Shown in pieces: positions 7,087 to 16,450 of a DNA stretch of 64,000 nt. How positions within the stretch are numbered: the first letter of the stretch is position 1; each line of letters starts with the position of its first letter. Where the stretch lies: positions 682,001-746,000 of the forward strand of contig NZ_LYOY01000001.1 in assembly GCF_001653515.1 (NCBI RefSeq), written 5' to 3'. The position numbers and the translations under genes are program-made. The notes beneath the pieces are model-generated. The model ran no database searches and was not told the origin of the DNA. It saw only the letters and a program-made list of their open reading frames with translations. The DNA comes from Streptomyces sp. ERV7 (lineage in GTDB: Bacteria > Actinomycetota > Actinomycetes > Streptomycetales > Streptomycetaceae).

Positions 7087-8670
7087 ATGCCGTACCGCCC
7101 TCGGATCCCCTCGCCCAACCGCCGTACCGTACTGAAGGGTTCGCTCGCCGCTTCCGCGGGGCTCGCCCTGCCCGCCGGGCTCGCCACGGCCGCGCCCGCG
7201 CTGGCGCTCTCCGGGCGGCCGAGCGCCGACTGGGGTGTGCAGACCGGTGACATCACCGCGTCCTCGGGGCTCGTGTGGGCCCGGTCCGACCGGCCCGCCC
7301 GGATGGTCGTGGAGACCTCCGCCACCGAATCGTTCCGCCGCGCGCGCCGATGGCAGGGCCCGCTGCTCGGACCGGGCACCGACTTCACCGGTACGACGCA
7401 GTTGCGCGGACTGCCCTCCGGTGAGCAGATCCACTACCGGGTGACGCTCGCCGACCCCGACGACCCGCGCCGTACCGGCAAGCCGGTGTACGGCACGTTC
7501 CGTACGGCGCCCGCCTCGCGCCACCAGGACGTGCGCTTCCTGTGGTCCGGCGACATCGCCGGGCAGGGCTGGGGCATCAACCCGGACATCGGCGGCTTCC
7601 GCGTCTACGACGAGATGCGGCGGCTCGACCCGGACTTCTTCCTGTCCAGTGGTGACAACATCTACGCGGACGGGGTGATCCTGCCCAGCGTGACGCTGCC
7701 CGACGGCCGGGTCTGGCGGAACATCACGACCGAGGAGAAGTCCAAGGTCGCCGAGACCCTGGCCGAGTACCGGGGCAACTTCCGCTACAACCTGCTCGAC
7801 GAGAACGTACGGCGGTTCAACGCGCAGGTGCCCTCCGTCGTCCAGTGGGACGACCACGAGGTCAGGAACAACTGGTACCCCGGGCAGATCCTGGACGACG
7901 CCCGCTACACCGAGAAGAACATCGACGTGCTGGCCGCGCGTTCGCTGCGGGCCTTCAGCGAGTACTTCCCCGTCTCCACGCTGCGGCCGGGCAGCCGGGA
8001 GGGGCGCGTGCACCGGGTCGTGCGCCATGGCCCGCTCCTCGATGTGTTCGTGCTCGACATGCGTACGTACCGCGACGCCAACTCCCCCGGACGCCAGGCC
8101 GACGACACCGTGGGCATCCTCGGCGCGGAGCAGCTGGAGTGGCTGAAGCGGGAACTCGCGCGCTCGCGGGCGGTCTGGAAGGTGATCGCCGCCGACATGC
8201 CGCTCGGCCTGGTCGTCGCCGACGGCCCCGCGAACTTCGAGGCCGTGGCGCAGGGCGACCCGGGTGCGCCGCTGGGGCGCGAGCTCCAGATCGCCGAGCT
8301 GCTGCGGTTCATCAAGCACCGCCGGATCACCGGCACCCTGTGGCTGACGGCCGATGTGCACTACACGGCGGCCCAGCACTACGAGCCGTCGCGGGCCGCG
8401 TTCAAGGACTTCGCCCCGTTCTGGGAGTTCGTTTCGGGGCCGCTCGCCGCGGGCGGGTTCCCGGCGAACGCGCTCGACGCGACCTTCGGCCCCGACCGGG
8501 TCTTCGTCCACGCGCCGGCCACGGCCAACGCCTCCCCGATGGAGACCCCGCCGAACTTCGGCGAGATCGAGATCGACGGCGGCAGCGGCGAGCTGACCGT
8601 GCGGCTGCGCGCCCAGGGCGGTTCGGTACTCTTCACCAAGGTCCTCAGGCCGGGGCTGGTGGGCCAGTAG
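7087..8670 (+). CDS. phoD: Tat-exported alkaline phosphatase, PhoD family
   Basis: A 527-residue secreted phosphodiesterase/phosphatase. The N-terminus has a Tat signal: NRRTVLKG near residues 11-18, a hydrophobic stretch, and a likely cleavage after AAPALA. The mature part opens with the PhoD_N beta domain (GVQTGDITASSGLVWAR) and continues with the metal-binding catalytic domain, showing SGDNIYADG, WDDHEVRNN near residue 256 and TADVHYTAA near residue 420. PhoD enzymes bind Fe3+ and Ca2+ and release phosphate from phosphate esters outside the cell. The ATG at 7087 has CAGGAGGCG upstream. The PHO box puts it under PhoR-PhoP phosphate-starvation control (inference from the site). Confidence 0.95.
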   Translation: MPYRPRIPSPNRRTVLKGSLAASAGLALPAGLATAAPALALSGRPSADWGVQTGDITASSGLVWARSDRPARMVVETSATESFRRARRWQGPLLGPGTDFTGTTQLRGLPSGEQIHYRVTLADPDDPRRTGKPVYGTFRTAPASRHQDVRFLWSGDIAGQGWGINPDIGGFRVYDEMRRLDPDFFLSSGDNIYADGVILPSVTLPDGRVWRNITTEEKSKVAETLAEYRGNFRYNLLDENVRRFNAQVPSVVQWDDHEVRNNWYPGQILDDARYTEKNIDVLAARSLRAFSEYFPVSTLRPGSREGRVHRVVRHGPLLDVFVLDMRTYRDANSPGRQADDTVGILGAEQLEWLKRELARSRAVWKVIAADMPLGLVVADGPANFEAVAQGDPGAPLGRELQIAELLRFIKHRRITGTLWLTADVHYTAAQHYEPSRAAFKDFAPFWEFVSGPLAAGGFPANALDATFGPDRVFVHAPATANASPMETPPNFGEIEIDGGSGELTVRLRAQGGSVLFTKVLRPGLVGQ

Positions 8671-8843
8671 CCGCCTACGGGGGTGCGGGCGGACGCCGGT
8701 GACGTCGTACGGACTGCGGCACCGGGACGGTCATTCCGCGCCACAAGCCGTAAGAAACGGCCAGAAAACCACCAGAATCACACTTAACCCATCAGTCACA
8801 AAGCGTTCGTGATCACGCAACACCGCTCGGTCACAGTGAAGGC

Positions 8844-10319
8844 ATGACTGAGATGCCTGAGTTGACTGCCCGCAAGAGCGCCCGCCGCCACCACTGGCGG
8901 CGGGACCTGATCGAGCTGGCCGCGCTGTTCACGGCCGTGGCGGTGGCCGACGTCGTGGCGAACACGGTCGTGCACGGGCCGGACGGACCGTTTCTGCTGA
9001 TCGCCTCGGCGGTCGCCCTGGTGGCCACGGCCGCGTTCCACACCTGGTGGGCCCGGCGCCACAGCCACGCGCCTCCGGCGGACACACCCGTCGATACGGG
9101 CGCGGCGCCCGGCCCCGCCTTCGCCGCGCCCGCCGACGGGACCGGCGAAGGCGGAACGGCCGCCCGCGAGACCGCGCTGTGGCGGATGCGGGCCACCGTG
9201 CGGGACGAGCCGGGCAGCCTGGCCGCCCTGTGCATCGCACTCGCCCACAGCCGGGTCGACATCCTCACCCTCCAGACGCACCCGCTGGCCGACGGCACGG
9301 TCGACGAGCTCCTGCTGAGGGCCCCCGGCGAGCTCGCGGCCGCCCGGCTCACCCGGGAGATCGCGGCGGCGGGCGGCGCCGACATCTGGCTGGAGCGCGC
9401 GGACGCGCACGATCTGGTGGACGCGCCCACCCGGGTGCTCGGGCTGGCCACCCGTACGGCCCTCGACGCCGCCGAACTGCCGCTCGCCCTGCGCCAGTTG
9501 CTGGGCCGGTGCTCCATCCACTCGCTGCCCGCCGTGTCCCTGTCCGGCCGCCCGACCGGTGAGACGGCGCCGGTCGAGGGCGTACTCGAATCGACCACCA
9601 TGCGGCTGCGCGATCCGAACGGCGGGGTCATCACCGTCGAGCGGCCCTACCTCCCCTTCACGCCGACCGAGTTCGCGCGGGCGCGCGCGCTCGTCGAGCT
9701 GGACGCGCGGCTCGGCCCGCGCATCCCCCGCAGCCAGGACGTCCTCACGCTGCCCGAGGGCAACGAGATCGCCGTCCGCCGGGCCGGTCAGGACGATGTC
9801 GAGGCCGCCAAGGCCATGCACGAGCGCTGCTCCGACCGCACGCTGAGCCTGCGCTACCACGGCCCCGTCGGCGACGCCGACCGCTACCTGAACCACCTGC
9901 TCAGCCCCCGTTACGGGCGCACCCTCGCCGCCCAGACCACCTCGGGGCGGCTCGTCGCCCTCGGCCATCTGCTGTGGGACGGCGACGAGACCGAGGTGGC
10001 GCTGCTCGTCGAGGACGACTGGCAGCGCCGGGGCGTCGGCTCCGAGCTCCTGGAGCGCCTGGTGGCGCTGGCGGTCGAGGCGGGCTGCGAGAGCGTCTAC
10101 GCGGTGACGCAGTCCTCCAACACCGGGATGGTGGCGGCGATGCGCGGCCTCGGCCTGCCGCTCGACTACCAGATCGAGGAGGGCACCCTGGTGGTCACCG
10201 CACGGCTGCCGAAGGCTCGCGTGGCGGCGCGTCCGCCGTGGGAGCGCCCGGCGTTCGAGCGCCCGTCGCTTGAGCAGGCGTCGTTCGATCAGCCGTCGTT
10301 CGAGCAGGCGGAGCGCTGA
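8844..10319 (+). CDS. Membrane-anchored ACT-domain GNAT acetyltransferase
   Basis: A 491-residue protein. Two hydrophobic segments lie near residues 22-40 and 48-64, followed by an ACT-like amino-acid-binding domain near 112-185 (RATVRDEPGSLAALCIALAHS) and a GNAT acetyltransferase domain near 310-455 with the acetyl-CoA loop QRRGVGSELL. Related actinobacterial enzymes are protein lysine acetyltransferases controlled by an amino acid bound to the ACT domain; the membrane anchor here is less usual. The last about 20 residues are built from five-residue repeats of the PSFEQ type, encoded by a 15-base tandem repeat. The final 125 bases overlap, antisense, the 3' end of the next gene. Confidence 0.85.
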   Translation: MTEMPELTARKSARRHHWRRDLIELAALFTAVAVADVVANTVVHGPDGPFLLIASAVALVATAAFHTWWARRHSHAPPADTPVDTGAAPGPAFAAPADGTGEGGTAARETALWRMRATVRDEPGSLAALCIALAHSRVDILTLQTHPLADGTVDELLLRAPGELAAARLTREIAAAGGADIWLERADAHDLVDAPTRVLGLATRTALDAAELPLALRQLLGRCSIHSLPAVSLSGRPTGETAPVEGVLESTTMRLRDPNGGVITVERPYLPFTPTEFARARALVELDARLGPRIPRSQDVLTLPEGNEIAVRRAGQDDVEAAKAMHERCSDRTLSLRYHGPVGDADRYLNHLLSPRYGRTLAAQTTSGRLVALGHLLWDGDETEVALLVEDDWQRRGVGSELLERLVALAVEAGCESVYAVTQSSNTGMVAAMRGLGLPLDYQIEEGTLVVTARLPKARVAARPPWERPAFERPSLEQASFDQPSFEQAER

Positions 10320-11460
10320 GCGCCGCGCTCAGATCGCCCCACAGGTCCTCCACGTCCTCCAGACCGACCGAGAGCCGCAGCAGGCGGTCGCTCACCCCGG
10401 CGGACCGCCGGTCTCCCTCGGCCACGATGCGGTGGCTGATGGAGGCCGGATGCTGGATCAACGTGTCGACGCTGCCGAGGCTCACCGCGGGGGTGATGAG
10501 CCGGACGCCCGCGATGACGCCGTGCGGATCACCGTTCACCTCGAAGGAGACCATCGCCCCGCCCACCGCCGGATAGTGGACGCGGGCCACCCGAGGATCG
10601 GCGGCCAGTCTGCGGGCCAGCTCCGCGGCGCTCCCCGCGGCGGCGCGCATCCGTACCGGAAGCGTCGCCAGGCCGCGCAGCAGCAGATAGCCCGCGAGCG
10701 GGTGCAGGACGCCGCCGGTGGCGAACCGCACCTGGCGCAGCTGCCGGGCGAACGCGTCGTCGCAGGCCACCACGCCGCCCATGACGTCGCCGTGACCGCC
10801 CAGGTACTTGGTCGCGCTGTGCAGCACGATCCGGGCGCCCTGTTCGAGCGGCCGCTGGAGCACCGGCGTGGCGAAGGTGTTGTCGACGAGCAGCGGCACC
10901 GAGCCGCAGGCGTGGGCGACGGCCCTGATGTCGACCTCGGCGAGCGTCGGGTTGGCCGGGGTCTCCACGATCACCAGGCCGGTGTCGGGCCGCAGGGCGT
11001 CGGCGATGCCCGCCGGGTCCACCCAGGTCACCTCCGTACCGAGCAGTCCGGCGTCCAGGAGGTGATCGCTGCAGCCGTACAGCGGCCGGACCGCGACCAC
11101 GTGCCGCAGGCCCGCCGAGGCCCGGGCGAGCAGCACCGCGGAGAGCGCGGCCATGCCGCTGGCGAATGCCACGGCGCCGGCGGCCCCTTCCAGCCGTGCG
11201 AGCGCTGTCTCGAAACGGCCCACGGTGGGGTTGTCCAGGCGGGCGTACACCGGGGGTCCTTCGGGCAGCTGTCCGGTGGCCGCGAAGGCGTCGATCCGGG
11301 CGGCCTCGGCCGCGCTGTCGTACGAGGGGTAGGTCGTCGAGAGGTCGATCGGCGGGGCGTGCAGACCGAGTCCCGCGAGGTCGTCGCGGCCGGCGTGGAC
11401 TGCTTCGGTGGCCAGGGCACGGGGTACGGCCCGGGCACGGTCCTGCATGTCGGTGTCCAT
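10195..11460 (-). CDS. Cystathionine gamma-synthase/lyase-family PLP enzyme
   Basis: A 421-residue trans-sulfuration enzyme. The family hallmarks are [14 protein letters not shown] at the start, [12 protein letters not shown], the PLP lysine in [17 protein letters not shown] near residue 205, and [17 protein letters not shown]. The fold should end near [10 protein letters not shown] (base about 10320). About 40 further Pro/Ala/Thr-rich residues follow, antisense to the repeat tail of the GNAT gene. The ATG at 11460 is used because it starts the conserved N-terminus. An Lrp/AsnC regulator is divergent 59 bases away, which suggests control by a sulfur or neutral amino acid. Whether it acts as gamma-synthase, gamma-lyase or methionine lyase cannot be decided. 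Confidence 0.88.
   Translation of the reverse strand: MDTDMQDRARAVPRALATEAVHAGRDDLAGLGLHAPPIDLSTTYPSYDSAAEAARIDAFAATGQLPEGPPVYARLDNPTVGRFETALARLEGAAGAVAFASGMAALSAVLLARASAGLRHVVAVRPLYGCSDHLLDAGLLGTEVTWVDPAGIADALRPDTGLVIVETPANPTLAEVDIRAVAHACGSVPLLVDNTFATPVLQRPLEQGARIVLHSATKYLGGHGDVMGGVVACDDAFARQLRQVRFATGGVLHPLAGYLLLRGLATLPVRMRAAAGSAAELARRLAADPRVARVHYPAVGGAMVSFEVNGDPHGVIAGVRLITPAVSLGSVDTLIQHPASISHRIVAEGDRRSAGVSDRLLRLSVGLEDVEDLWGDLSAALSAPPARTTADRTTPAQATGARTPGAPTADAPPREPSAAVR
10251..10310 (+). repeat. 15-base coding tandem repeat, four copies
   Basis: Four 15-base units (consensus TCGTTCGAGCAGSCG) begin at 10251, 10266, 10281 and 10296. They encode the five-residue units of the GNAT tail and, on the other strand, the tail of the PLP enzyme. 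Confidence 0.85.
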
Positions 11461-11519
11461 GGCGGCACTGTGGAGCCATGACCGGAAATGAGCGGTGAGG
11501 TCCGTGCTACGTTCGGCCA

Positions 11520-12050
11520 ATGGCCGATTCTGTCGCACTGGACCCGGTGGATCTGGACATTCTGCGCCTGTTGCAGAACGACGCCCGGACCACGTACCGC
11601 GATCTGGCGGCGCAGGTGGGCGTGGCGCCCTCCACCTGCCTCGACCGGGTGACCAGGCTGCGCCGCTCCGGAGTCATCCTGGGCCACCAGCTCCGTCTGG
11701 ACCCGGCGAAAATGGGCCGTGGCCTGGAGGCACTCCTCTCCGTACAGGTACGACCACATCGGCGTGAACTGATCGGTCCGTTCGTCGAGCGCATCCGGGC
11801 GCTGCCGGAGTCCCGGGCCCTGTTCCACCTCACCGGCCCGGACGACTACCTGGTCCACGTGGCCGTGACCGGCACGGCCGATCTTCAGCGGCTGGTCATC
11901 GACGAGTTCACCTCGCGGCGCGAAGTCGCCCGGGTGGAGACGCGGTTGATCTTCCAGCAGTGGGAGTGCGGTCCTCTGCTGCCCCCCTCGTCGACACCGG
12001 TGTCACCTTCCGCTTCGTCCCCTCTCTCCCCTTCCGTCTCCGGTGGCTGA
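11520..12050 (+). CDS. Lrp/AsnC-family regulator
   Basis: A 176-residue regulator with an N-terminal AsnC HTH (DILRLLQNDARTTYRDLAAQ) and a RAM effector domain from about residue 65 (LSVQVRPHRRELIGPFVERI). About 25 low-complexity Ser/Pro residues at the end have no family counterpart. It is divergent from the cystathionine gamma-synthase-like gene, which it most likely controls. The promoter looks leaderless: TACGTT lies about seven bases before the ATG at 11520. Confidence 0.9.
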   Translation: MADSVALDPVDLDILRLLQNDARTTYRDLAAQVGVAPSTCLDRVTRLRRSGVILGHQLRLDPAKMGRGLEALLSVQVRPHRRELIGPFVERIRALPESRALFHLTGPDDYLVHVAVTGTADLQRLVIDEFTSRREVARVETRLIFQQWECGPLLPPSSTPVSPSASSPLSPSVSGG

Positions 12051-12100
12051 AGGTCGCCTGTTGGTGACGCGGAGCCCGTGCTCGTACGAGTATGTGGACC

Positions 12101-13783
12101 ATGCCAGACACTTCCAGCAGCGTGCTGCCCCGCCAGGTCGCCGACGCCCATGTCGACGCACTCATCGAACTCGACCCCATCACCGGTACCTATCTGGGCG
12201 TGCGCAAGAGCGCCCGGCTGCTTCCGGACTTCACGCCCGCCGGGCAGGCGGCCGTGGCCGACCTCGCCCGCGCGACGCTGGCGCGGCTCGACGAAGCGGA
12301 ACGGCGGCCGGGTGCGGACAGCGACTCCGAGCGGCGCTGCGCCAGACTGCTGCGGGAGCGTCTGACGTCCGAACTCGCCGTCCACGAGGCGCAGGAGGGC
12401 CTGCGCTGCATCAGCAATCTGCGCTCGCCCGTCCACTCGGTGCGCCAGGTGTTCACCATGATGCCGGTCGCCGACGAGGCGGACTGGGCGGCGGTCGCCG
12501 CCCGGCTCCGCGCCGTCCCGGCGGCGCTCGAGGGCTACCGCGCCTCACTGCGACGGGGACTCGACCTCAAGCTGTTCGCCGGACCGCGTGCCACGGCCAC
12601 CTTCGTCGGCCAGCTCACCGAGTGGATCGGCACGGACCGCAACTGGTTCGAGGAGTTCGTGGCGCCGGGCCCCGACGCCCTGCGCGACGAACTGGACGCG
12701 GCCGCGCGCGTGGCGGGAGAGGCGCTGGTCGCCCTGCGCGACTGGCTGAGCGAGGTGTACGCGCCCGCGATCGCCGGGGCGCCGGACACGGTGGGCCGCG
12801 AGCGGTACGCCCGCTGGGTGCGCTACTTCAACGGGACAACCCTGGACCTCGACGAGGCGTACGCGTACGGCTGGTCCGAATACCACCGCATCCTCGGTGA
12901 GATGAGGACCGAGGCCGACAAGATCCTGCCGGGCGCGGGCCCCTGGGAGGCGCTGGCCCACCTGGACGTGCACGGCGTCCACATCGAGGGCGTGGACGAG
13001 GTCCGCGAGTGGCTGCAGGCCCTGATGGACGAGGCGATCGAGGCGCTGGACGGCACGCACTTCGAACTCGCCGAGCGGGTACGCAAGGTGGAGTCGCACA
13101 TCGCGCCGCCCGGCAGCGCGGCCGCGCCCTACTACACGGGCCCCTCGGAGGACTTCTCGCGTCCCGGCCGCACCTGGCTGCCGACCATGGGCGAGACCCG
13201 CTTCCCCGTGTACGACCTGGTCTCGACCTGGTACCACGAGGGCGTTCCCGGGCACCATCTGCAGATCGCGCAGTGGCGGCACGTGGCGGACCGCCTCTCG
13301 CGCTACCAGGCGACCATCGGCACGGTGAGCGCCAACGCCGAGGGCTGGGCCCTGTACGCCGAGCGGCTCATGGACGAGCTGGGCTTCCTGCCCGACCCGG
13401 AGCGGCGGATCGGCTATCTGGACGCGCAGATGATGCGGGCCTGCCGGGTCATCGTCGACATCGGCATGCATCTGGAGCTGGAGATCCCGGACCACTCGCC
13501 GTTCCACCCCGGCGAGCGGTGGACGCCGGAGCTGGCGCAGGAGTTCTTCGGCAGCCACAGCGGGCGTCCGGCGGACTTCGTGGAGAGCGAGCTCACCCGG
13601 TATCTGTCCGTGCCCGCCCAGGCGATCGGCTACAAGCTGGGCGAGCGCGCCTGGCTGATGGGCCGCGAGAACGCGAAGAAGCACCACGGCGACGCCTTCG
13701 ACGCCCGGGCCTGGCACATGGCGGCTCTCTCGCAGGGGCCGCTGGGCCTCGACGACCTGGTGGACGAGCTGTCCAAGCTCTGA
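12101..13783 (+). CDS. DUF885 family metallo-hydrolase/peptidase-like protein
   Basis: About 560 residues with the DUF885 architecture. The core metal site is YHEGVPGHHLQ near residue 382 (an HExxxxGHH arrangement), followed by NAEGWALYAE, which resembles the Glu ligand segment of zincin-like carboxypeptidases. The C-terminal part, with SELTRYLSVPAQAIGYKLG, is also characteristic. The family is widespread in actinobacteria and presumed to hydrolyse peptides or peptide-like amides, but few members have been characterised. No signal peptide is visible, so it is probably cytoplasmic. I chose the ATG at 12101; an ATG nine bases earlier is possible. It is monocistronic and followed by a strong hairpin. 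Confidence 0.88.
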   Translation: MPDTSSSVLPRQVADAHVDALIELDPITGTYLGVRKSARLLPDFTPAGQAAVADLARATLARLDEAERRPGADSDSERRCARLLRERLTSELAVHEAQEGLRCISNLRSPVHSVRQVFTMMPVADEADWAAVAARLRAVPAALEGYRASLRRGLDLKLFAGPRATATFVGQLTEWIGTDRNWFEEFVAPGPDALRDELDAAARVAGEALVALRDWLSEVYAPAIAGAPDTVGRERYARWVRYFNGTTLDLDEAYAYGWSEYHRILGEMRTEADKILPGAGPWEALAHLDVHGVHIEGVDEVREWLQALMDEAIEALDGTHFELAERVRKVESHIAPPGSAAAPYYTGPSEDFSRPGRTWLPTMGETRFPVYDLVSTWYHEGVPGHHLQIAQWRHVADRLSRYQATIGTVSANAEGWALYAERLMDELGFLPDPERRIGYLDAQMMRACRVIVDIGMHLELEIPDHSPFHPGERWTPELAQEFFGSHSGRPADFVESELTRYLSVPAQAIGYKLGERAWLMGRENAKKHHGDAFDARAWHMAALSQGPLGLDDLVDELSKL

Positions 13784-13787
13784 GTCC

Positions 13788-13822
13788 GCGGGGTGGTGGG
13801 CCTCTTGGCCCGCCACCCCCGC
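13788..13822. terminator. terminator hairpin between convergent genes
   Basis: GCGGGGTGGTGGGCC and GGCCCGCCACCCCCGC pair with one bulge around TCTT. It serves the DUF885 gene and perhaps the convergent rhodanese gene. Confidence 0.7.
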
Positions 13823-13851
13823 AGGGCCACCGCCGCCGCTCGCCGCCGCTC

Positions 13852-14340
13852 TCAGCAGCCGCAGTTCTCCGCCCCGACGGGCGCGGTCAGCGGGTCGGCC
13901 TCGGGCTTCTGGCGGCCCTCCCAGGTCTCGAACTCGAAGCCCTCGCGCACCCAGTACTCGAAGCCGCCGAGCATCTCCTTGACCTGGTAGCCGAGTTCGG
14001 CCAGGGCGAGGGCGGCGCGGGTGGCACCGTTGCAGCCGGGGCCCCAGCAGTAGGTCACGACCGGAACGGACTTGTCCAGCAGTTGCTCGGCCTGCTCGGC
14101 GATGAGCGCGGTCGGCAGGTGTACGGCGCCGGGCACGTGGCCCTGGTCCCAGGACTCGGTGGAGCGCGAGTCCAGCACGACGAAGCCCGGCTCCCCGCCC
14201 TGGGCCAGTACGGACGCCACGTCGGAGACGTCGGCGTGGAAGACCAGGCTGGCGCGGAAGTAGGCGGCGGCGTCGGCGGGCGCGGCCGGGGCTACCCGCA
14301 GGACGGGGTTGGCGGCGGCGGCGAGCTGCGTTGTTGTCAT
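13852..14340 (-). CDS. Rhodanese-domain protein
   Basis: A 162-residue single rhodanese module. The substrate loop is TYCWGPGCNGATRA near residues 103-116. The catalytic cysteine position would be the C of YCWGPGC, with a second cysteine five residues on. The segments VVLDSRSTESWDQGHVPGAVHLP and MLGGFEYWVREGFE are typical. It ends in ENCGC, a cysteine-rich tail that could take part in sulfur transfer or redox chemistry. Minus-strand TAGATT seven bases before the ATG suggests a leaderless transcript. It is divergent from an Lrp regulator 94 bases away, its probable controller. Confidence 0.88.
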   Translation of the reverse strand: MTTTQLAAAANPVLRVAPAAPADAAAYFRASLVFHADVSDVASVLAQGGEPGFVVLDSRSTESWDQGHVPGAVHLPTALIAEQAEQLLDKSVPVVTYCWGPGCNGATRAALALAELGYQVKEMLGGFEYWVREGFEFETWEGRQKPEADPLTAPVGAENCGC

Positions 14341-14382
14341 GGCCAGAAATCTACGGCTCATGATCACTGGCCGGAAGGTGCG

Positions 14383-14414
14383 ATCCCCGGAACATCTCTT
14401 GATTCGCCGGGGAT
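14383..14414. promoter_or_regulatory. inverted repeat between rhodanese and Lrp genes
   Basis: ATCCCCGG and CCGGGGAT form perfect 8-base arms separated by 16 bases, midway between two divergent starts. It is a candidate Lrp operator. Confidence 0.5.
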
Positions 14415-14434
14415 TTCACTGTTGTCTGGCAGCC

Positions 14435-14881
14435 ATGACCGAGTATTCCCCGGACGCCACCGACTGGCGCATCCTGGACGCCCTCCAGCAGGACGGCCGG
14501 GCCACCTTCGCGGAGCTGGCCCGCGCCGTCGCCATGTCCCCGAGCGCCGTGACGGAGCGGGTGCGGCGCCTGGAGGAGGCGGGGGTGATCTCGGGCTACA
14601 CGGCGGTCGTCGACCAGGAGCGGCTCGGCCGGGGCATCCTCGCCTTCGTACGGCTGCGCTATCCGAACGGCAACTACAAGCCGTTCCACGATCTGCTGGA
14701 CGCGACCCCGGAGATCATGGAGGCGCACCACGTCACGGGCGACGACTGCTTTGTGATCAAGGTGGGCGCGCGGTCGATGAGCCACCTGGAGGAGATCTCC
14801 GGGAAGATCGGCGCCCTGGGGTCGGTGACGACCAGCGTCGTCTACTCCTCCCCCCTGCCCCGCCGCGCGATCGGCCGCTGA
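14435..14881 (+). CDS. Lrp/AsnC-family regulator
   Basis: A 148-residue standard-length Lrp protein. The HTH covers about residues 10-60 (DWRILDALQQDGRATFAELA, then SPSAVTERVRRLEEAG) and the RAM domain residues 65-145 (HHVTGDDCFVIKVGA). The ATG at 14435 matches the family N-terminus; longer in-frame starts overlap the rhodanese gene's 5' end. Divergent from the rhodanese gene, it likely senses a sulfur-containing or other amino acid and controls that gene. Confidence 0.92.
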   Translation: MTEYSPDATDWRILDALQQDGRATFAELARAVAMSPSAVTERVRRLEEAGVISGYTAVVDQERLGRGILAFVRLRYPNGNYKPFHDLLDATPEIMEAHHVTGDDCFVIKVGARSMSHLEEISGKIGALGSVTTSVVYSSPLPRRAIGR

Positions 14882-14910
14882 GCACCGGCGCCGGGCGCGG
14901 CCACGGGCGC

Positions 14911-16450
14911 TCAGTCCCCGGCGCCCGCCGTCCGGTGGCGCACCCGCGAGCCGTTCCGCTCCTTGACGATCTCCAGCTGGGTGGGGATGCGGCGGCGCAG
15001 ATCGCCGACGTGGCTGACGATGCCGACGCTGCGGTCCCGCTCGCGCAGCGAGTCCAGGACGTCCAGGACCTCGTCCAGGGCCTGGTCGTCGAGGCTGCCG
15101 AAGCCCTCGTCGATGAAGAGCGTGTCCAGCCGTACGCCCCCGGTCTCGTCGGTGACCACATCGGCCAGGCCGAGCGCGAGCGCGAGCGACGCGAAGAACG
15201 TCTCGCCGCCCGAGAGCGTCGCGGTGTCCCGCTCGCGGCCCGTCCAGGCGTCGACCACGTGCAGCCCCAGTCCGGAACGGCCGCGTCCGCCCCGGGCGTC
15301 GGAGTGCACCAAGGTGTACCGCCCGCCGGACATCCGGCTCAGCCGGGCCGTCGCGGCGGCCGCGACCTGCTCAAGACGCGCGGCCAGCACGTAGGACTCC
15401 AGGCGCATCTTGCGCTCGTTGTCGGCGGAGGTGCCCGCGGTGAGCCCGGCGAGGCGGGCCACCCGGTCGTACTCCTCGCGCAGCGGCCCGATCCGGCGCG
15501 TCTCGGCGGCGGCCTCGCGGCCCAGCCGGCCGAGCTCTGTGTAGCGGGCGCGCGCGGCGGCGAGCACCGAGGCGGCCTCCCGCAGTGCGCGCTCCGCGCG
15601 CGCGTGGCCGGCCTCGGCCTCCTCGGTGCGCGCGGGTCACGGCGCACTCCGCGACGGCGAGCCGCTCACGGGCACCGGCGCGCGCGACGGCGGCCCACTC
15701 CAGGACGGCCTCGGCCAGCCCCGGCTCCCCGGGGCGGCGGTCGGGCAGCGGCCAGTCGCGCGCGTCCGCGCCGTCCCCGGCCGCCTGCGCCATCCGCTGG
15801 GCGAGGTTGAGCAGCCGCTCGTCACCGCTTCTGACCTGCTGTTCGGCGGCGCGGCGCAGCTCGGCCAGACGCTCCTCGACGGCGGCGAAACGGCCGGTGT
15901 CGAAGAGCCGTCCGAGCAGTCTGCCGCGCGCCTCGGCGTCGGAGCGCAGGAACTTCGCGAAGTCCCCCTGGGGCAGCAGGACGACCTGGCAGAACTGCTC
16001 GCGGCTCATACCGACGAGCTGGCCGATCTCCTCCCCCACCTCCTGATGGGAGCGGCTCAGCGCCTCCCAGACGCCGTCGCGCGCGTCGTGCTCGCGCAGC
16101 CAGGTCTGCGCCTTCTCGGTGGTGAAACCGTTGCCGCGCTTCTTCGGCCGGTTCTGCTGCGGACGCCGGGTGATCTCCAACCGCCGTCCGCCGACGGTCA
16201 GATCGAGCAGGACCTCGGTGACGGTGTCGGGTGCCGCGTGGTCGCTGCGCAGCACGGCGCCGGGGCTCTGGCGGGCGCCCGGCACCGCCCCGTACAGGGC
16301 GTAGCACACGGCGTCCAGGACGGAGGTCTTGCCCGCGCCGGTCACCCCGTGGAGCAGGAAGAGCCCGGCGGCCGAGAGCGCGTCGAAGTCGACTTCCTGG
16401 GTGCCGCCGAAGGGGCCGAAGGCGGTGACGCGCAGCCGGTGCAGCCTCAT
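14911..16450 (-). pseudogene. sbcC: sbcC remnant: N- and C-terminal ATPase halves with the middle missing and a frameshift
   Basis: SbcC is the SMC-like ATPase of the SbcCD nuclease. From the ATG at 16450 the frame encodes the first about 265 residues, with the start MRLHRLRVTAFGPFGG and Walker A GVTGAGKTS. Near base 15640 the frame must shift by one base to continue with the last about 240 residues, which hold the ABC signature LSGGETF and Walker B TLFIDEGFGSLD. The total is about 510 residues, against about 1,000 in intact SbcC, so almost the whole coiled coil and zinc hook are absent. The break lies in GCGCGCG-rich DNA. The start overlaps the sbcD stop (ATGA), as in an intact sbcDC operon. 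It is either a true pseudogene or an assembly collapse. Confidence 0.85.
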
